A stretch of DNA of 64,000 nt from Porphyra umbilicalis (taxonomy: Eukaryota > Rhodophyta > Bangiophyceae > Bangiales > Bangiaceae). This document shows positions 53,023-63,851 of this stretch, piece by piece. The notes under the pieces are model-generated. The model was not told where the DNA came from and did not search any database. It saw nothing but the letters and a program-made list of their open reading frames with translations. The position numbers and the translations under genes were made by a program. Positions within the stretch are counted from its first letter, which is position 1, and each line of letters starts with the position of its first letter. The DNA is taken from positions 62,001-126,000 of the forward strand of contig KV918859.1 in the NCBI GenBank assembly GCA_002049455.2, given 5' to 3'.

Positions 53023-53258
53023 TGGCGCGTCGCCAAAGAATGATCGGATCTGAGAAACGCTCACAGCAAGTCACAGCAGTTCACAGCAGCTCACAGCACA
53101 GAATTTAAAATTGCTGTGATCGTCCTTGCCTCCCACAGAGCCATCCAGGAGCCCTCAGCATGCAATTTTATTTCAAAGCACAGTCACAGCACGGTCACAG
53201 CATGCTGCAACTTGCTGTGGAACTTGCTCGGATCCGATCATTCTTTGGCGACGCGCCA
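53023..53258. mobile_element. 236-bp TA-flanked MITE, nested
   Basis: The 28-bp perfect TIRs begin TGGCGCGTCGCCAAAGAATG; with the flanking TA the palindromic match is 30 bp (53021-53050 with 53231-53260). The interior has short tandem CACAGCAAGT, CACAGCAGTT and CACAGCAGCT units (about 53066-53096) and inverted CACAGCA words. TIR tip TGGyGCGT and TA flanks match the MITE at 50074, so one transposase family may mobilise both. Confidence 0.85.
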
Positions 53259-54591
53259 TAGACTTGAAGCATGCCGCGTCGCGCTTCACTTGGCACGTGG
53301 TTATATTTTTCATGCACTGCATTGGTTTTTATTTTTATGTCATTGCGGGCGTCCACGGGCAGGCGCGCGCGCCAGAGCCGTCCGCCCCGGAGCGCGCCGG
53401 GCCCCCACCCAGGCGACGCCGTGCTTGCGACAGTCCCAAGCCACGCACGGCTCGCCGACAGCCTCACCCCCCCCAGCCCACCGGCCTCACACCCACGTCC
53501 GCCTCCGCCGCCGCTACCGCGCAGTCCACCGGCCCCCTGGGGCAAACACCACGCCACTCCCGCCCCCTCGTCCGTGATGGCTAGGCTTGTTGCCAGTAGC
53601 AAGCCTATCGCAGCAGGGGGCGCGGGCGCAGGGTCCGCCGCCGCCGCCGTAGGGGCTGCCACCGGCTAGCCAGCGGCGTCTTCACCTCTCCCCCCCTCCA
53701 GCCCTACGGCCCCTCAACCCCTCCACAGCCCCCCGAACGTACCCCCCTGTCCGTTCTCCTCCCCCCACGACGAACCGCGCGGTCAGTTGTGCGACATCCC
53801 GCACGGCCGGATCCGCCACCGCGACACCACCACCCCCTCGCACGGGCCACACGCACGACGCCGCCCTCTCCTCGTCACAGGTCCGCGCACAGAACCACGC
53901 GGGCAGCTGCGTCACGCCACTCGCGACTGCCCGCTTCAGTCACTGCGCGCCACGGTCACACCACATTCCACGACTCTCGGCCGTCCCCGATCTTGGCCCT
54001 CTCCTGCGCGTTCAAATTTTTGAAAAACAAAAACACCGTCCAGAGCATCTCAGGGGCATGTTTAACCAATTACCTCTTCAATTCCTCACCCGACGCGGTC
54101 ATATGCAGCACGCATCCTCGTTTCCAGCTCGTCTGAAGCACAGACCCCCCGTTTCAAGCCATCTGAAGGAGAAAAAAACCCTCTTTCTACATGGTTGGAC
54201 CTCACAAACGCCCAACGTACGGCCATCGTGCAAAAATACATGTACGGATAGTGTGCAAGTTGACGCTTCTAACCATGTCGGACCCAACGTACGGCGACGT
54301 CCGCCCGAGCCGAGCGAGGTCTCTCCGCGTGCACCCCGCTTTTTCGCAAGTACTCCCGCAACGTGCACTAGCTCGGAAAAAAATTAGAATGGGGGCCCCT
54401 ATGCGCATGTTGGATAGTACCCTGTCCTAAAGGCCAGGGGATTATAGGTCATTTAAGTGCTCCGAAGCCCTTACAAGTAGACAATGCAGGGCTACGGTCA
54501 AGTTGCGAAAAGTCGTACAAGAGAGAGAAAGAGCCCCACAAGTAGGAGAAAAACATACTCAAGTGCCGCCCAATGACTCACACAACAGCGC
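53259..54591. other. Interior of the 3-kb element, no supported gene
   Basis: C-rich Pro/Ser/Arg-coding frames from 53400 to 53960 lack any motif. CCAACGTACGGC is repeated near 54210 and 54283. The inverted partner of the 50720 22-mer lies at 54418-54439. Confidence 0.35.
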
Positions 54592-55248
54592 ATGATTCGG
54601 CCGCACATGGCCTCGTCCTTGTTTTCCCGCCCCGGGGCGGGGGCCCCCGCAGCGCACTTTGGTTGGCAGCCACGAACAACCATCGTGGCTAACAAAAGAC
54701 ACATGTTGCATTTCCTCAGAAGTGTCACCGAGTGCATTTCACAACGACTTGGTACGAACACGGTGACGACGCGAACACGGGGAACCTGCCCTCGCGGGCG
54801 GCCGTGCGGCGTCCCATGCGCGGACCCACTCATCCGCACGCGTTTCAAAGCGGCAACTATCGCCTCTGCCTCCCGTTCGACTACCAACCGGGCAGACCCC
54901 GGCACCGCAGATATCCCCGGTGCTGGTCGCGACCTCGGGCCCCCGGGTTCCAGCATCTTCCCGTTCTCCCAAGACTGTGGCACCCGCGTCAGCCGGCAAT
55001 ACCTGCAAATGGCTGCGGAAGGAGCCCCTTCAGATCGAATAGCGGTAGCGATGGCGCTGCAGAGGCATTGCGCTGCACATCGACTTGACTCGCTCAACGA
55101 AGGCGTCAGGGTCGCGTGGAATTCGCGGATTCGGCCGGGGTCACGAGCGGATCGGAACGCGCTCTCAGCCCCGTTTTTGGACGTCGGCGACTCGCGTCGC
55201 TCGCCTCCGGATGCATCCCGCTTCAGCTCGGTCGATGGGACTGATTAA
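54592..55248 (+). CDS. Hypothetical open frame in the 3-kb element
   Basis: A 218-codon frame. The segment DCGTRVSRQYLQMAAEG then RIAVAMALQRHCAAHRLDSL, near residues 135-180, has helix-like composition; the rest is Thr/Arg/Pro-rich. I do not recognise it and it may be a chance frame. It is the only long frame with balanced composition between the two TIRs. Confidence 0.25.
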   Translation: MIRPHMASSLFSRPGAGAPAAHFGWQPRTTIVANKRHMLHFLRSVTECISQRLGTNTVTTRTRGTCPRGRPCGVPCADPLIRTRFKAATIASASRSTTNRADPGTADIPGAGRDLGPPGSSIFPFSQDCGTRVSRQYLQMAAEGAPSDRIAVAMALQRHCAAHRLDSLNEGVRVAWNSRIRPGSRADRNALSAPFLDVGDSRRSPPDASRFSSVDGTD

Positions 55249-55765
55249 TTCTTAGTTCAGTTGTGTTTCCATTCTTTGACTCCTCAGATCCATGACAGCT
55301 GGCATCCACAAGGGGCGTATCAATTCCATATTGCTCGCTTGAATCCGCGTGCAAGTCGCACGGACAGTCGTCTTCGCAGTATCTCCGCACCCTGTGATCG
55401 ACTTAATATGACAGCTTGCTAGCAGCGAGGTTTATGAGCTCAACGAGCTTTATGTTCAAACATCGTTGCGACCCTACTCGCTTGCTCGATGAGGCCTCGT
55501 TGTCCCTTGTCACCTTCCTCATGCTCCATCTCACACCACGCTGTTCTACATCACTTGAAGGCGCTCTCCGTGACGGTCCTGGAGCATCCAAGAACAGTGT
55601 GAAAAATGCAAATACGTAGCCACAGACAAGCACAATATGGAATTCGACGAGAAAAGCTCTTACAAGGGCGTTCAAGGGGGGTTTTTGACCAGCTTGACAG
55701 GTTTCTCGTCGCCGAATCGAGAAAAAAGGGCCTCGTCGTGGATCCTGCAACGAGCCCCACTGCGC

Positions 55766-56389
55766 TGGGGCGGGCAGAACGGCCACTGAAAAGGAAGCGT
55801 CGGAGGCGGAGTTGTATCCATTTAATTGCCATTATTTATGCAGGCACCACGGGTGCCGCAGCGACGTGGGGGCACGCGCAGCGTAGTGTTTAGCATCTGT
55901 CGGACACGAATGTAAACTGCTTTAAAACTTCTTTGAAACTTCCGAGCCCCCTTTCTTTTCCTTCCCTCGGCGATTTCCGGACCGAGAAAATCGAACTTAG
56001 AAAATACCAGCCTTGGGTTTTTGGTACCAGAACCCCAAGGTACCGTGATGGCAGGGGCAAATCAAAAACGATAGAGCGCGCAGATTCGGGCCGGCGCGAA
56101 CGAGATCGCGCGCCTGCAAAGAAGCCCCGCTGTACAAGGGCGTGCACAAAAAGAAGCCGCGCGTCGAAAGGAGCGCGCTCGAAGTGGCCATGGCGGGCCG
56201 GGCGCGTGGCGCGTGGCGCCACGCGCCGCAGAAAGACGCCCGTCGGAAGGCGAAAAAAAAGTCAACGCCCGCTGTACTAATAACCGTCGAGCACAGACAA
56301 TACGAAGGGGTTACTACAAAAGAGGAGAGAAGCCCGCGTATGCCAAACAGAGAGAGTACGCCCGCCGGCACTATCGGGGGAGCAGGCGG
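55766..56389. other. Intergenic flank of the gypsy element, nothing recognised
   Basis: Moderate GC; only short frames. GGTACCAGAACCCCAAGGTACC is a weak palindrome near 56020-56042. Confidence 0.35.
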
Positions 56390-56976
56390 TGTAGCACCAC
56401 CGGGATGGGGGTGGTGCTGGGAACCCCCGGCGGGGGCCGGGCGGGCGTGGCCTGCGCGTGGCAAGCGGCGGGGCGGGCGACCCGGCCGCCACACCCCCGC
56501 GGGTGGCGTCGCGGCGCCGCCTGGGCAGCTGTCAGGGGCGCGGGCGCCCGGGCCACGCGCGAACGGCTACCAGGGCGTCGCTGGGCGGGGCGGTTATGTG
56601 GCGCGCGCGCGCCGCCGCGTGGCCACGCCAGGGGCCGACACGTCAGGCAGGGGCGCCCGGTCCCGATTCCCCCTCGTCTCTACTTACCGCATTGGGGGAC
56701 TTGTCTTGCATTGTACTTAGTGGTATTGGTTGGTCGGCGGCGCGGGCCAATTCCCATTAGGGGAATTGGGCCCACGCAACGGGTTCCGCCCTTTTAGGAC
56801 GAAGGGCGACGACGGTGGGAGGCACCGTCGTCGCCGGCAAGTAAACCGTGCCTTTTGTCTTGTACCTTTGGCGGCCCCTCTTCCCGGATCGGGTGATCCT
56901 ATAGGGGGCACGTTCTTAGGACGGCAGCGGTGGGATACTTCCCTCTTCGGGCCCGTGGCTACGGGGTTGTGCTACA
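56390..56976 (+). repeat. 5' LTR of the gypsy element
   Basis: Bounded by TGTAGCAC and GTGCTACA, a perfect 8-bp inverted terminus of the TG...CA type, 587 bp long, with the primer-binding site two bases further on. The second LTR cannot be compared because it lies outside the window. Confidence 0.7.
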
Positions 56977-56978
56977 TT

Positions 56979-56997
56979 TGGCGCTCCGGGTGAGACC
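56979..56997 (+). promoter_or_regulatory. Primer-binding site candidate
   Basis: TGGCGCTCCGGGTGAGACC starts two bases after the LTR end. Its complement ends in CCA and has the layout of a tRNA 3' end (CTCAC as T-stem strand, seven-base acceptor strand, discriminator, CCA). The priming tRNA is not identified. Confidence 0.6.
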
Positions 56998-57645
56998 ATT
57001 GGTCCACGCCCGGTTGCACGACCCCCGGCCCCGATCTCGAGGTTGTACCGGTTCGTTGGAGGATCACCTCACGGTACGCGTCGCGGCCCCCAGGGCCATG
57101 GACCGCGTCGCTCCTCTTCTTCTTCCTCTTCTGTCGCCGGGGGCGCTCCCCGGGCGGTCGTGAGCGACGGCGACGTCGGCGCGGCCACCGGGGCCCGGAT
57201 GGACGAACGGGGCGGGCTGCTCTCCTTGCCAGACCTAATCGCCCTGGGGCGAGGGGGCCCGGCGGCGTCGACGGCGGGCGGTGGTTCGGTGGCGACGGTG
57301 CACGGTACGTCGCCCTTTGACCCCGACCACGCGCATTGCGCGGCGACCGACCGAGCCGTCGCCTCAGACCAGGGGCTGACGGGGATGACACCCCAACGGG
57401 GCCCGGGGGGGCCCGCGAACACCCCCCGGGACCTGGCGCGTCGGAGCGGCGTTTTCGCCCCGCCGCGGCGCCGGGATGCAGATGAGATCCGTCTCCCCCC
57501 GTCGTCTGCCGCGCGCCGACGGGCGGACGCAGATGCGACGGAGCTGGACACGACGGACGCGGAGTAGACGTTCTCCGCGTGGGCGGCGGCGCGCACCGAG
57601 CGCCGTCGCGGGGCCTCGCCGCCAACGGACGGCAGCGCAGCCCAG
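56998..57645 (+). other. Leader of the gypsy element with an upstream Gag-frame segment
   Basis: In the same frame as gag, sense-like sequence (MDERGGLLSLPDLIALG from about 57199) runs to a TAG at 57565-57567 and then continues to the gag ATG. Gag may originally have started here, with the TAG a later CAG change, or this may be untranslated leader. Confidence 0.4.
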
Positions 57646-59490
57646 ATGGGGACCCGACCGGGGCGCCGTGGGCGCTCTATGCGCGGGTCGCGGCGATCGG
57701 GCGGACGCCGCCCCGAGACGGTCGCCGACACGACAGAGTCGCAGCTGCTCATGACCGAGATGCGACAGGAGCTGGGGGAGCTCCGCCGCCTGCGGGACCA
57801 GATCGTCGAGACGGCCTCCTCGGCAGCTGTGCCCGACGCGCTGCCCGCGCCGACTCGCTTGGCCCCGCGGGCGGGGCCGAGCGCGTCAACCCGGTCGGCG
57901 GCGCCCGCGCCCGGCTGGGCCACGTCCCCGGCGGGCGGCGTCCATGCGGGGGCCCAGTCTTCCGACAGTGGGGCGGATTCGGAAGAGACGGCCGAGCCGG
58001 CGGCGTCGATGGCGGAATTCCGCGAGTCTATCGTGGGCGAGGCGGTCCGGCGCCTGCGGCGCGACCAGCGGTTGGAGCGGGTCACGGACCCCAGGTTTGT
58101 GCCCCTGTACGACCGCACGCCCGGGTTCTCGCGCACGCAGCGGGCGCAACAGCGGTATAACCGGCGGGACCTCAAGGAAATGATGCTCGCGGAGGACCGG
58201 CGTTGGGACGCCAAGGATCGCGTGAGCGTCGTCAACTTCCTGCGGAAGCTCAAGAACTCCTGCGACGCCCTCGGCGTGGCCGAAGGGGCCGCGGTGTACC
58301 TGCTTCAGTGGCTGGTCTCCGAGCCCGTCATGGTGGTCATCCGCCGCGTGGTGCCGATGGGCAGCGACACGGCGGCGGTGGCCGCCCAGCCGAAGTTCAA
58401 GCACATCATCCGTGAACTGCTGGAGGAGTACCTCGACGAGGACGTCCTCTCCGACCGCCTCCGCGAGCTGCAGTACGCCAAGCAGCACGCGTGGGAGACC
58501 GAGGGGCAGTTCGGGGACCGCATCGTGGCGTTGAACGCCGCCCTCGGGGCCCTCTTGGACGGCAAGGAGCTCAAGGCGGTGCTGGTGCAAGGGGTCTCCG
58601 AGTCCCTTCGGGCCGCCGCACGGCAGTACAACACGGCCGGGCGGTCGTTCACGAAATTGAAGGCCTACCTCGATCGGGAAGGGAAGTCTTCCCGGGCCCT
58701 GCACAAGGTGAAGTTGGCACCGAAGCCACCGGCACGGAACCGGCTGTCGTTGACCCCGCGGACCAAGGCACCCGCGTCCAAGGCCCTCGGGGGCGCCTCC
58801 CAGGCCGATGGCGACGTGGCCACGGTCGATGCGACCGCCACACATTGGGATTGGCAGGCGGCACAGGCCGCCCTGGCCGCACCCGAGGGAGAGAGCTCCG
58901 TGGCCTTTGTCGCCGGCACCGGAAACCCAGCCTCGTCGGGTTGGGGCCCGACCCAGGCTCCCCAAGCGGGGTACCGCCGCACGACGGAGTTCGCGTCACC
59001 GTTGACGCGGGGGCCAGGTCCCGCCGCTTCCGGCGCCGCCGGGTCCCGGCTGGGCGCAGCAGTCCCCTTCCCGGGACGCCCCAACGTGGCGTATAGCCAT
59101 GCCGGGCGGGACCCCGCTCACCCGCGCGGGTATCCCGCTGGTGGCCCCGCGCGCCGTCGGGGGGCTTGCGTCGTGTGCTACGACCAGGGGCACTGGGCGG
59201 AGCAGTGCCCCATAATGACCCCGGAGCAGCACGAGCGGGCGCGTAACGCGCGGGAAGCGGTCCGGCGGGCGCGGTCGACGGGGGCTGCCGGCGCAGCCGC
59301 CCTGACTGCGCAGGCGGCCGCCACGGGGGTGCACGTCATCCACGAAGTGGAACGCAACCCGGGGGCCTACGAGACCGACGACGGGACGACGACGGAGGAG
59401 GAGTGGCGTCAGTTGACCCAAGACGGGTCGGAAGGTGAAGCCGATGAGGCGGCGGATGCCGCCGATGACGAGGCCCAGGGAAACGCCTAA
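57646..59490 (+). CDS. gag: Gag polyprotein of the gypsy element
   Basis: A 614-residue capsid/nucleocapsid precursor. A helical N-terminal part (ESQLLMTEMRQELGELRRL) precedes the Gag core around residues 185-345 (VSVVNFLRKLKNSCDALG, LYRR-like arginine stretches, LLEEYLDEDVLSDRLREL, ETEGQFGDRIVALNAALG). One CCHC zinc knuckle, CVVCYDQGHWAEQCP, lies near residue 508, and the C-terminus is acidic. The start is the ATG at 57646, the first good one after the leader stop. The last codons contain the slippery sequence described at 59478, so most ribosomes would end at TAA 59488-59490 and make Gag alone. Confidence 0.85.
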   Translation: MGTRPGRRGRSMRGSRRSGGRRPETVADTTESQLLMTEMRQELGELRRLRDQIVETASSAAVPDALPAPTRLAPRAGPSASTRSAAPAPGWATSPAGGVHAGAQSSDSGADSEETAEPAASMAEFRESIVGEAVRRLRRDQRLERVTDPRFVPLYDRTPGFSRTQRAQQRYNRRDLKEMMLAEDRRWDAKDRVSVVNFLRKLKNSCDALGVAEGAAVYLLQWLVSEPVMVVIRRVVPMGSDTAAVAAQPKFKHIIRELLEEYLDEDVLSDRLRELQYAKQHAWETEGQFGDRIVALNAALGALLDGKELKAVLVQGVSESLRAAARQYNTAGRSFTKLKAYLDREGKSSRALHKVKLAPKPPARNRLSLTPRTKAPASKALGGASQADGDVATVDATATHWDWQAAQAALAAPEGESSVAFVAGTGNPASSGWGPTQAPQAGYRRTTEFASPLTRGPGPAASGAAGSRLGAAVPFPGRPNVAYSHAGRDPAHPRGYPAGGPARRRGACVVCYDQGHWAEQCPIMTPEQHERARNAREAVRRARSTGAAGAAALTAQAAATGVHVIHEVERNPGAYETDDGTTTEEEWRQLTQDGSEGEADEAADAADDEAQGNA

Positions 59491-59516
59491 GGGGCAGCCT
59501 CTTACGTGGGCTGCCC
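59478..59516 (+). promoter_or_regulatory. Candidate -1 programmed ribosomal frameshift signal (gag-pol)
   Basis: GGGAAAC at 59478-59484 lies with GGA and AAC as gag-frame codons (X XXY YYZ form), two codons before the gag stop. After a 7-base spacer, GGGCAGCC (59492-59499) and GGCTGCCC (59509-59516) form a perfect 8-bp stem with a 9-base loop. A one-base slip back enters the pol frame, which is open from here to 63851. Confidence 0.8.
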
Positions 59517-62500
59517 ACCGATGCCGTTCGCCTCAAACCCGCGCGCCGACCGGCCTACATCACGGCGGCCAGGCAGCGCGCCCTTTGGCGTTGTGGACGG
59601 GGCGTCCGGCCACTGCCGGCCTTTCGGCCCCGCATCCTGCCCCGCCCGACCGGTCCCGCAGCGGACAGTGACGCTGCGACCGTCGGCGTCGAGGGGCCAG
59701 CCCCGGTCACCGCGCCACCCGCCAAGCCGGCACCCGCGACCGACGACGCCGAGATCCTGCTCGGGACGCTGCACAACTACAAGATCACGGCATCCCTGGG
59801 ACGCCGGGCGTCCAACATGATCGCGACCTCCGTGGTCGTCGACACCGGAGCAGGCGCCAGCGTCATCCGACCGGAGGTCCTCCCCGACGGATGGGACGCG
59901 GCAATCACGCCGCACCCGCCCGGCGCCGGGCTCCGGCTGCGCGACGCAAACGGGAATCAGCTAGTGACCTCGGGAAAGATTTCCCTGCTTTTCCGGGCGG
60001 GAGGTCTGTGCGTGCCCTGCCCCTACCATGTGGTCGCCAGCCTCTCCGTCCCCGTCCTGCTGGGATGCGACTTCCTCGACGCACAGGCCCATGCCATCCT
60101 GCCGTCGGACCAAGCGGTGCGGTGGCGGGATGGGACGGCGTCCGCCATCGTTCGGGGTCCCAATGACAAGACTGACCGCCGTGCCACGGCGTCCCGCGTC
60201 CTGCGGCTCGCATACAAGACGCAGTTGGCGCCACGGTCGGCGACGATCGCTTGGGTGCGCACCCCGTGGGGTGGCCTAGGGCAGGTCTTCGGGGCATCCC
60301 GGTTGATGACCATGTACCGGGCGACGGTCGCCAACGGGGTCCACGAGATTCTGCCCGACATCGCCTTCCCGGTCGTGATCTCGAACTTCGGGGACTGCGA
60401 GGTAACCCTCCGCCCAAAGACGGCCATTGGCCGAGTCGAGGTGCTCACGACCGGCGTCATCGCCTTGCCCGCGCGCCCGTCGGCCGACGGGGGAGGTTCG
60501 GTGCGGGTCGACGTGCCGGCGCGCGACCCATCCTTCTGTGCCCTTCGCCCGGCCGACGCGGGGCCCGCGGCAGAACTTGCCCCGACGGCAGCCGTGGACG
60601 GGGCCCTGCTGGTGGCGGAACCCACCACAGGACGGGGCCGCCTTGAGGGGGACTCCCCCGAGGAGGCGCCCGAGCCGCCGGCACCGAACCCGCCGCGCGT
60701 GGCGGATGTCCCGCTGCCCGAGGCCCCGCCGCACCTCCACGAGCGGATCCGGGCGGTGCTCCGCCGGCACGAGGCGATGTGGTCAGGCCAAGCCCTGGGC
60801 GCGATCAAGGCCACGAGGCATCACATCGAGCTCACCCCGGGGGCCAAGCCCGTGCGCGTCCCGCCCCGGCGGGCCGGGCCCAAGGCGCGAGAGGCGGAGG
60901 CTGCGGAAGTTGAACGCCAACTGGCGGCCGACGTGATCGAGCCGACGTCCTCCGAGTGGGGCTTCCCCGTGGTCCTGGTCCCCAAGAAGGATGGGACACT
61001 CCGGTTCTGCGTGGACTACCGCTTGCTGAATGCGGTATCCAAGCGCGACTCCTACCCGCTGCCGCGCATGGATGAGTGCATCGACAGCCTCGGGGAGGCC
61101 AAGGTCTTCTCCACCCTGGACTGCAACGCCGGGTACTGGCAAGTCCTGATCGCCGATGGCGACCGGGAGAAGACGGCCTTCGTCTGCCACAAGGGGGCCT
61201 ACCACTACAAGCGGATGCCTTTCGGGCTGACGAACGCGCCCGCGACATTCCAGCGGGCGTTAGACATCATCCTGTCCGGCGTCAAGTGGCAAAGCTGCCT
61301 GGTATACCTCGACGACGTCATCGTCTACTCCAAAACTCAGGAGGCGCATGTCCAGCACTTGGACGAGGTCCTGGGGCTCCTACGGGCCGCGGGGGTCACC
61401 CTCAAGCTGCCCAAGTGCCGCTTCTTCCGGACGACGGTGGAGTACCTCGGCCACGAGATCACTCCCGGCCGCCTCGGCGTGTTGCAGGCCCACACCAAGG
61501 CCCTCCGGGAGGCGGCGTTCCCAACGACGCGCACTCAGGTGCGGAGCTTCATCGGCATGTGCAATGTCTTCCGACGGTTCGTCCCGAACTTCGCGCGGAT
61601 CGCCACCCCCCTGACGGACCTCATGGGCTCGACCGCCCCGGTCACGGTGCCGCCACCGACGCCGGAGCAGCTGGTCGCCTTCGAGGAGCTGAAGCGCCGG
61701 CTGACGCAGCCTCCTGTTCTCGCCCTCCCACGCGCCGGTCACAAGTATGTGTTGGACGTAGACGCGTGCGGGACGCAAGTGGGCGCAGCCCTGCTACAGG
61801 AGCAGCAGGAAGGCGGGCTCCGCCCCGTCGCCTACATCAGCCGCGTCCTCGAAGGCGCAGAACGCCACTTCGGTGTAACCGAGAAGGAGTGCCTCGCCGA
61901 CGTGTGGGCCTCCCTCAAGTTGAGAGCCTACCTGGAGGGCGACCGGTTCTTGGTCCGGACGGACCACGACTGCCTCAGGTGGCTCCTTAACATCGACGGG
62001 ACGGCACACGGGCGCCTCGCTCGCTGGCGCGTGCGCCTTAATGAGCTCGCCTTCGACATCGCGTACAAGCCCGGCCAAACCCATTGGCTCGCCGACGGGA
62101 TGTCCCGGCTGGTCACGTCGGGCACCGACCACTCGGCGGACGACACGGACCTCCCCGTCTTCGCCGTGACCCGGGCAGAGACAGCCCGGGGCCTGGAGGC
62201 CGCCAACTACGTATCCGGGCCGACCACGCGCGCCATTGATAAGGGCGAGGTGGCCACGGCACAAGGGGAAGATCCCCTGTGTCGCAAGGTCGTGGAGGCG
62301 CTTAACGCTGGTCGGGCCGTGCCGTTCTTCGAGGACAGTGATGGCCTCGTGTGCCGGCGCGCCACCCACGACGGGGTGGCCCAGATTGTCGTACCGGTGC
62401 CCCTGCGGGAGCGTGTTCTGAGGTTGGAACACGAGACCACGTTGGCGGGACACCCGGGGGAGTCCCGAATGTATGCGGCCATGCTGCGGTATTACTACTG

Positions 62501-63851
62501 GCCCGGGATGGCGGCGGACGTCGTCCTCCACGTCCGCAACTGCGCAAGCTGTGCCCGCGGTCGCGTCCGGCCGCTTCGGGCGGCAGCCGCCTTGCAGCTC
62601 TTCCCAGCCACGCTGCCCTTCCAGGACATCGCCACGGACCTGTTCGGGCCGCTGGCCAAAACGGCCGCCGGCAACGAGTACATCATGGTCATCACTGACC
62701 GGTTCTCCAAGCTGGTACGCGCCATCCCGATGGGTCAGATACGCGCGGTGGACTGCGCCTCCGTCCTCCTGGACTACTGGATCGGGGCCTACGGGCCCCC
62801 GGACCGGGTCCTGTCGGACGGCGGCCCCCAGTTCACCGCGCAGTTTTGGCACCAGGTGTGCAACCTATTGTCCGTCGAGGCCAAGGTGACCACACCGTCG
62901 CGACCGCAGACGAACGGGCAAGCTGAGCGGTTCAACCGCACGATGGGCCGCATCCTCGACCACTACGTCGCCGAGCACCCCACTACGTGGGATCAACTCC
63001 TCCCGGCGCTCACGTTGGCGTACAACACGCAGCCGCATGCGGCGACCAAGGTCGCTCCGTTCGAGCTCGTCAACCCACTGGGCGTGGCCAGCTGGTCCAT
63101 CAAGGACCTGACGCGGAGGAGCCGGTACCCGGCGACGGCGCAACGGGGCACCCACGCCGAGAAGAAGGAGCAGGCTGCCTTCCTGACGCGCTTGGTGCGC
63201 CTGATCCTGCGGATCCGGGAGGCCCTAGCGGCAGCGCAGCAGCGGTACAAGCGCAACCACGATGCACGCATCCGACCCCAACCGACTGGGCTGGAAGTCG
63301 GCGGGTTCGCCTTCAAACGGCATCATGACTACAAGGGGAGTAAGCTTGGCCACCGGGCCCAAGGCCCCTTTCGCGTCGTCCGCATCGAGGGGCCCACCGC
63401 CGTGCTCGATATCAAAGGCGAGCACCGGCGGGAAAACATTGTGCACCTGGTGCGCGCCCCGTCCGGACCCCCGGCCGAGCCGGCCCTACACCCCTCATTG
63501 GATGCCACGGTCCGGCCCCACGGGCCTAGCCCCGATGGGCACACGTATCACATCGACCAGATCCTGGACCATGCCGACGGCGAGGACGGCCGCCTCTTGG
63601 TCAAGGTGACGTGGACCGGATACGAAGAGGCCACGTGGGAGGACGCCTCCGTCGCACCCCACGAAACCCTGCGGCTGTACCTGCGCCGCGCTAGCCGCCG
63701 GGGCCTCCTCCACACGGCGGCGGACCGGCCCCCGGGCGTGACCGGGGACAATGACGCGGCCGCCGCGACGGGGACCGCGCCCGCACCCTCGGCCGCGGCG
63801 GAGCCCGGGGCCCCGGCGGGCCCCGAGTCGCCGGTCGGACCGCTTGCTTAG
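59485..63851 (+). CDS. pol: Pol polyprotein of the gypsy chromovirus-type element
   Basis: The frame is open from the frameshift site through the first internal ATG (59817) to the TAG at 63849. Counting from that ATG: aspartic protease with VVVDTGAG (about residue 10), reverse transcriptase about 380-560 (VLVPKKDGTLRFCVDYR, YKRMPFGLTNAPATFQRA, CLVYLDDVIVYSK with YLDD near 497), RNase H (YVLDVDACGTQVGAALL, VRTDHDCLRWLL), integrase zinc finger HHCC about 870-915 (HETTLAGHPGESRMYAAM, CASCARG), and the integrase core with Asp in DIATDLFGPL, Asp in LSDGGPQFTAQ and Glu in NGQAERFNRTMG (about 937, 1000, 1036). Then comes a chromodomain about 1243-1291 (VKVTWTGYEEATWEDASVAP) that would direct insertion to particular chromatin. 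Order RT, RNase H, integrase defines Ty3/gypsy and the chromodomain defines chromoviruses. No stop or shift is seen. Confidence 0.92.

Larger units (their letters stand above)
52763..55765. mobile_element. ~3.0-kb element with perfect 35-bp terminal inverted repeats
   Basis: 52763-52797 (GCGCAGTGGGGCTCGTTGCA onward to GACGAGG) is the exact reverse complement of 55731-55765; both continue inward into T-rich CTTTTTT. No target duplication is evident. The interior holds a nested MITE (53023-53258) and one unknown open frame (54592-55248) but no recognisable transposase, so it is probably non-autonomous. Confidence 0.6.

Noticed and set aside
57886-58965. Long minus-strand open frame opposite gag
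   Set aside because: It is the antisense shadow of gag in high-GC sequence. The plus-strand frame has Gag and zinc-knuckle motifs; this one has none.
61794-62852. Long minus-strand open frame opposite pol
   Set aside because: Antisense to RNase H and integrase motifs; no domain of its own.
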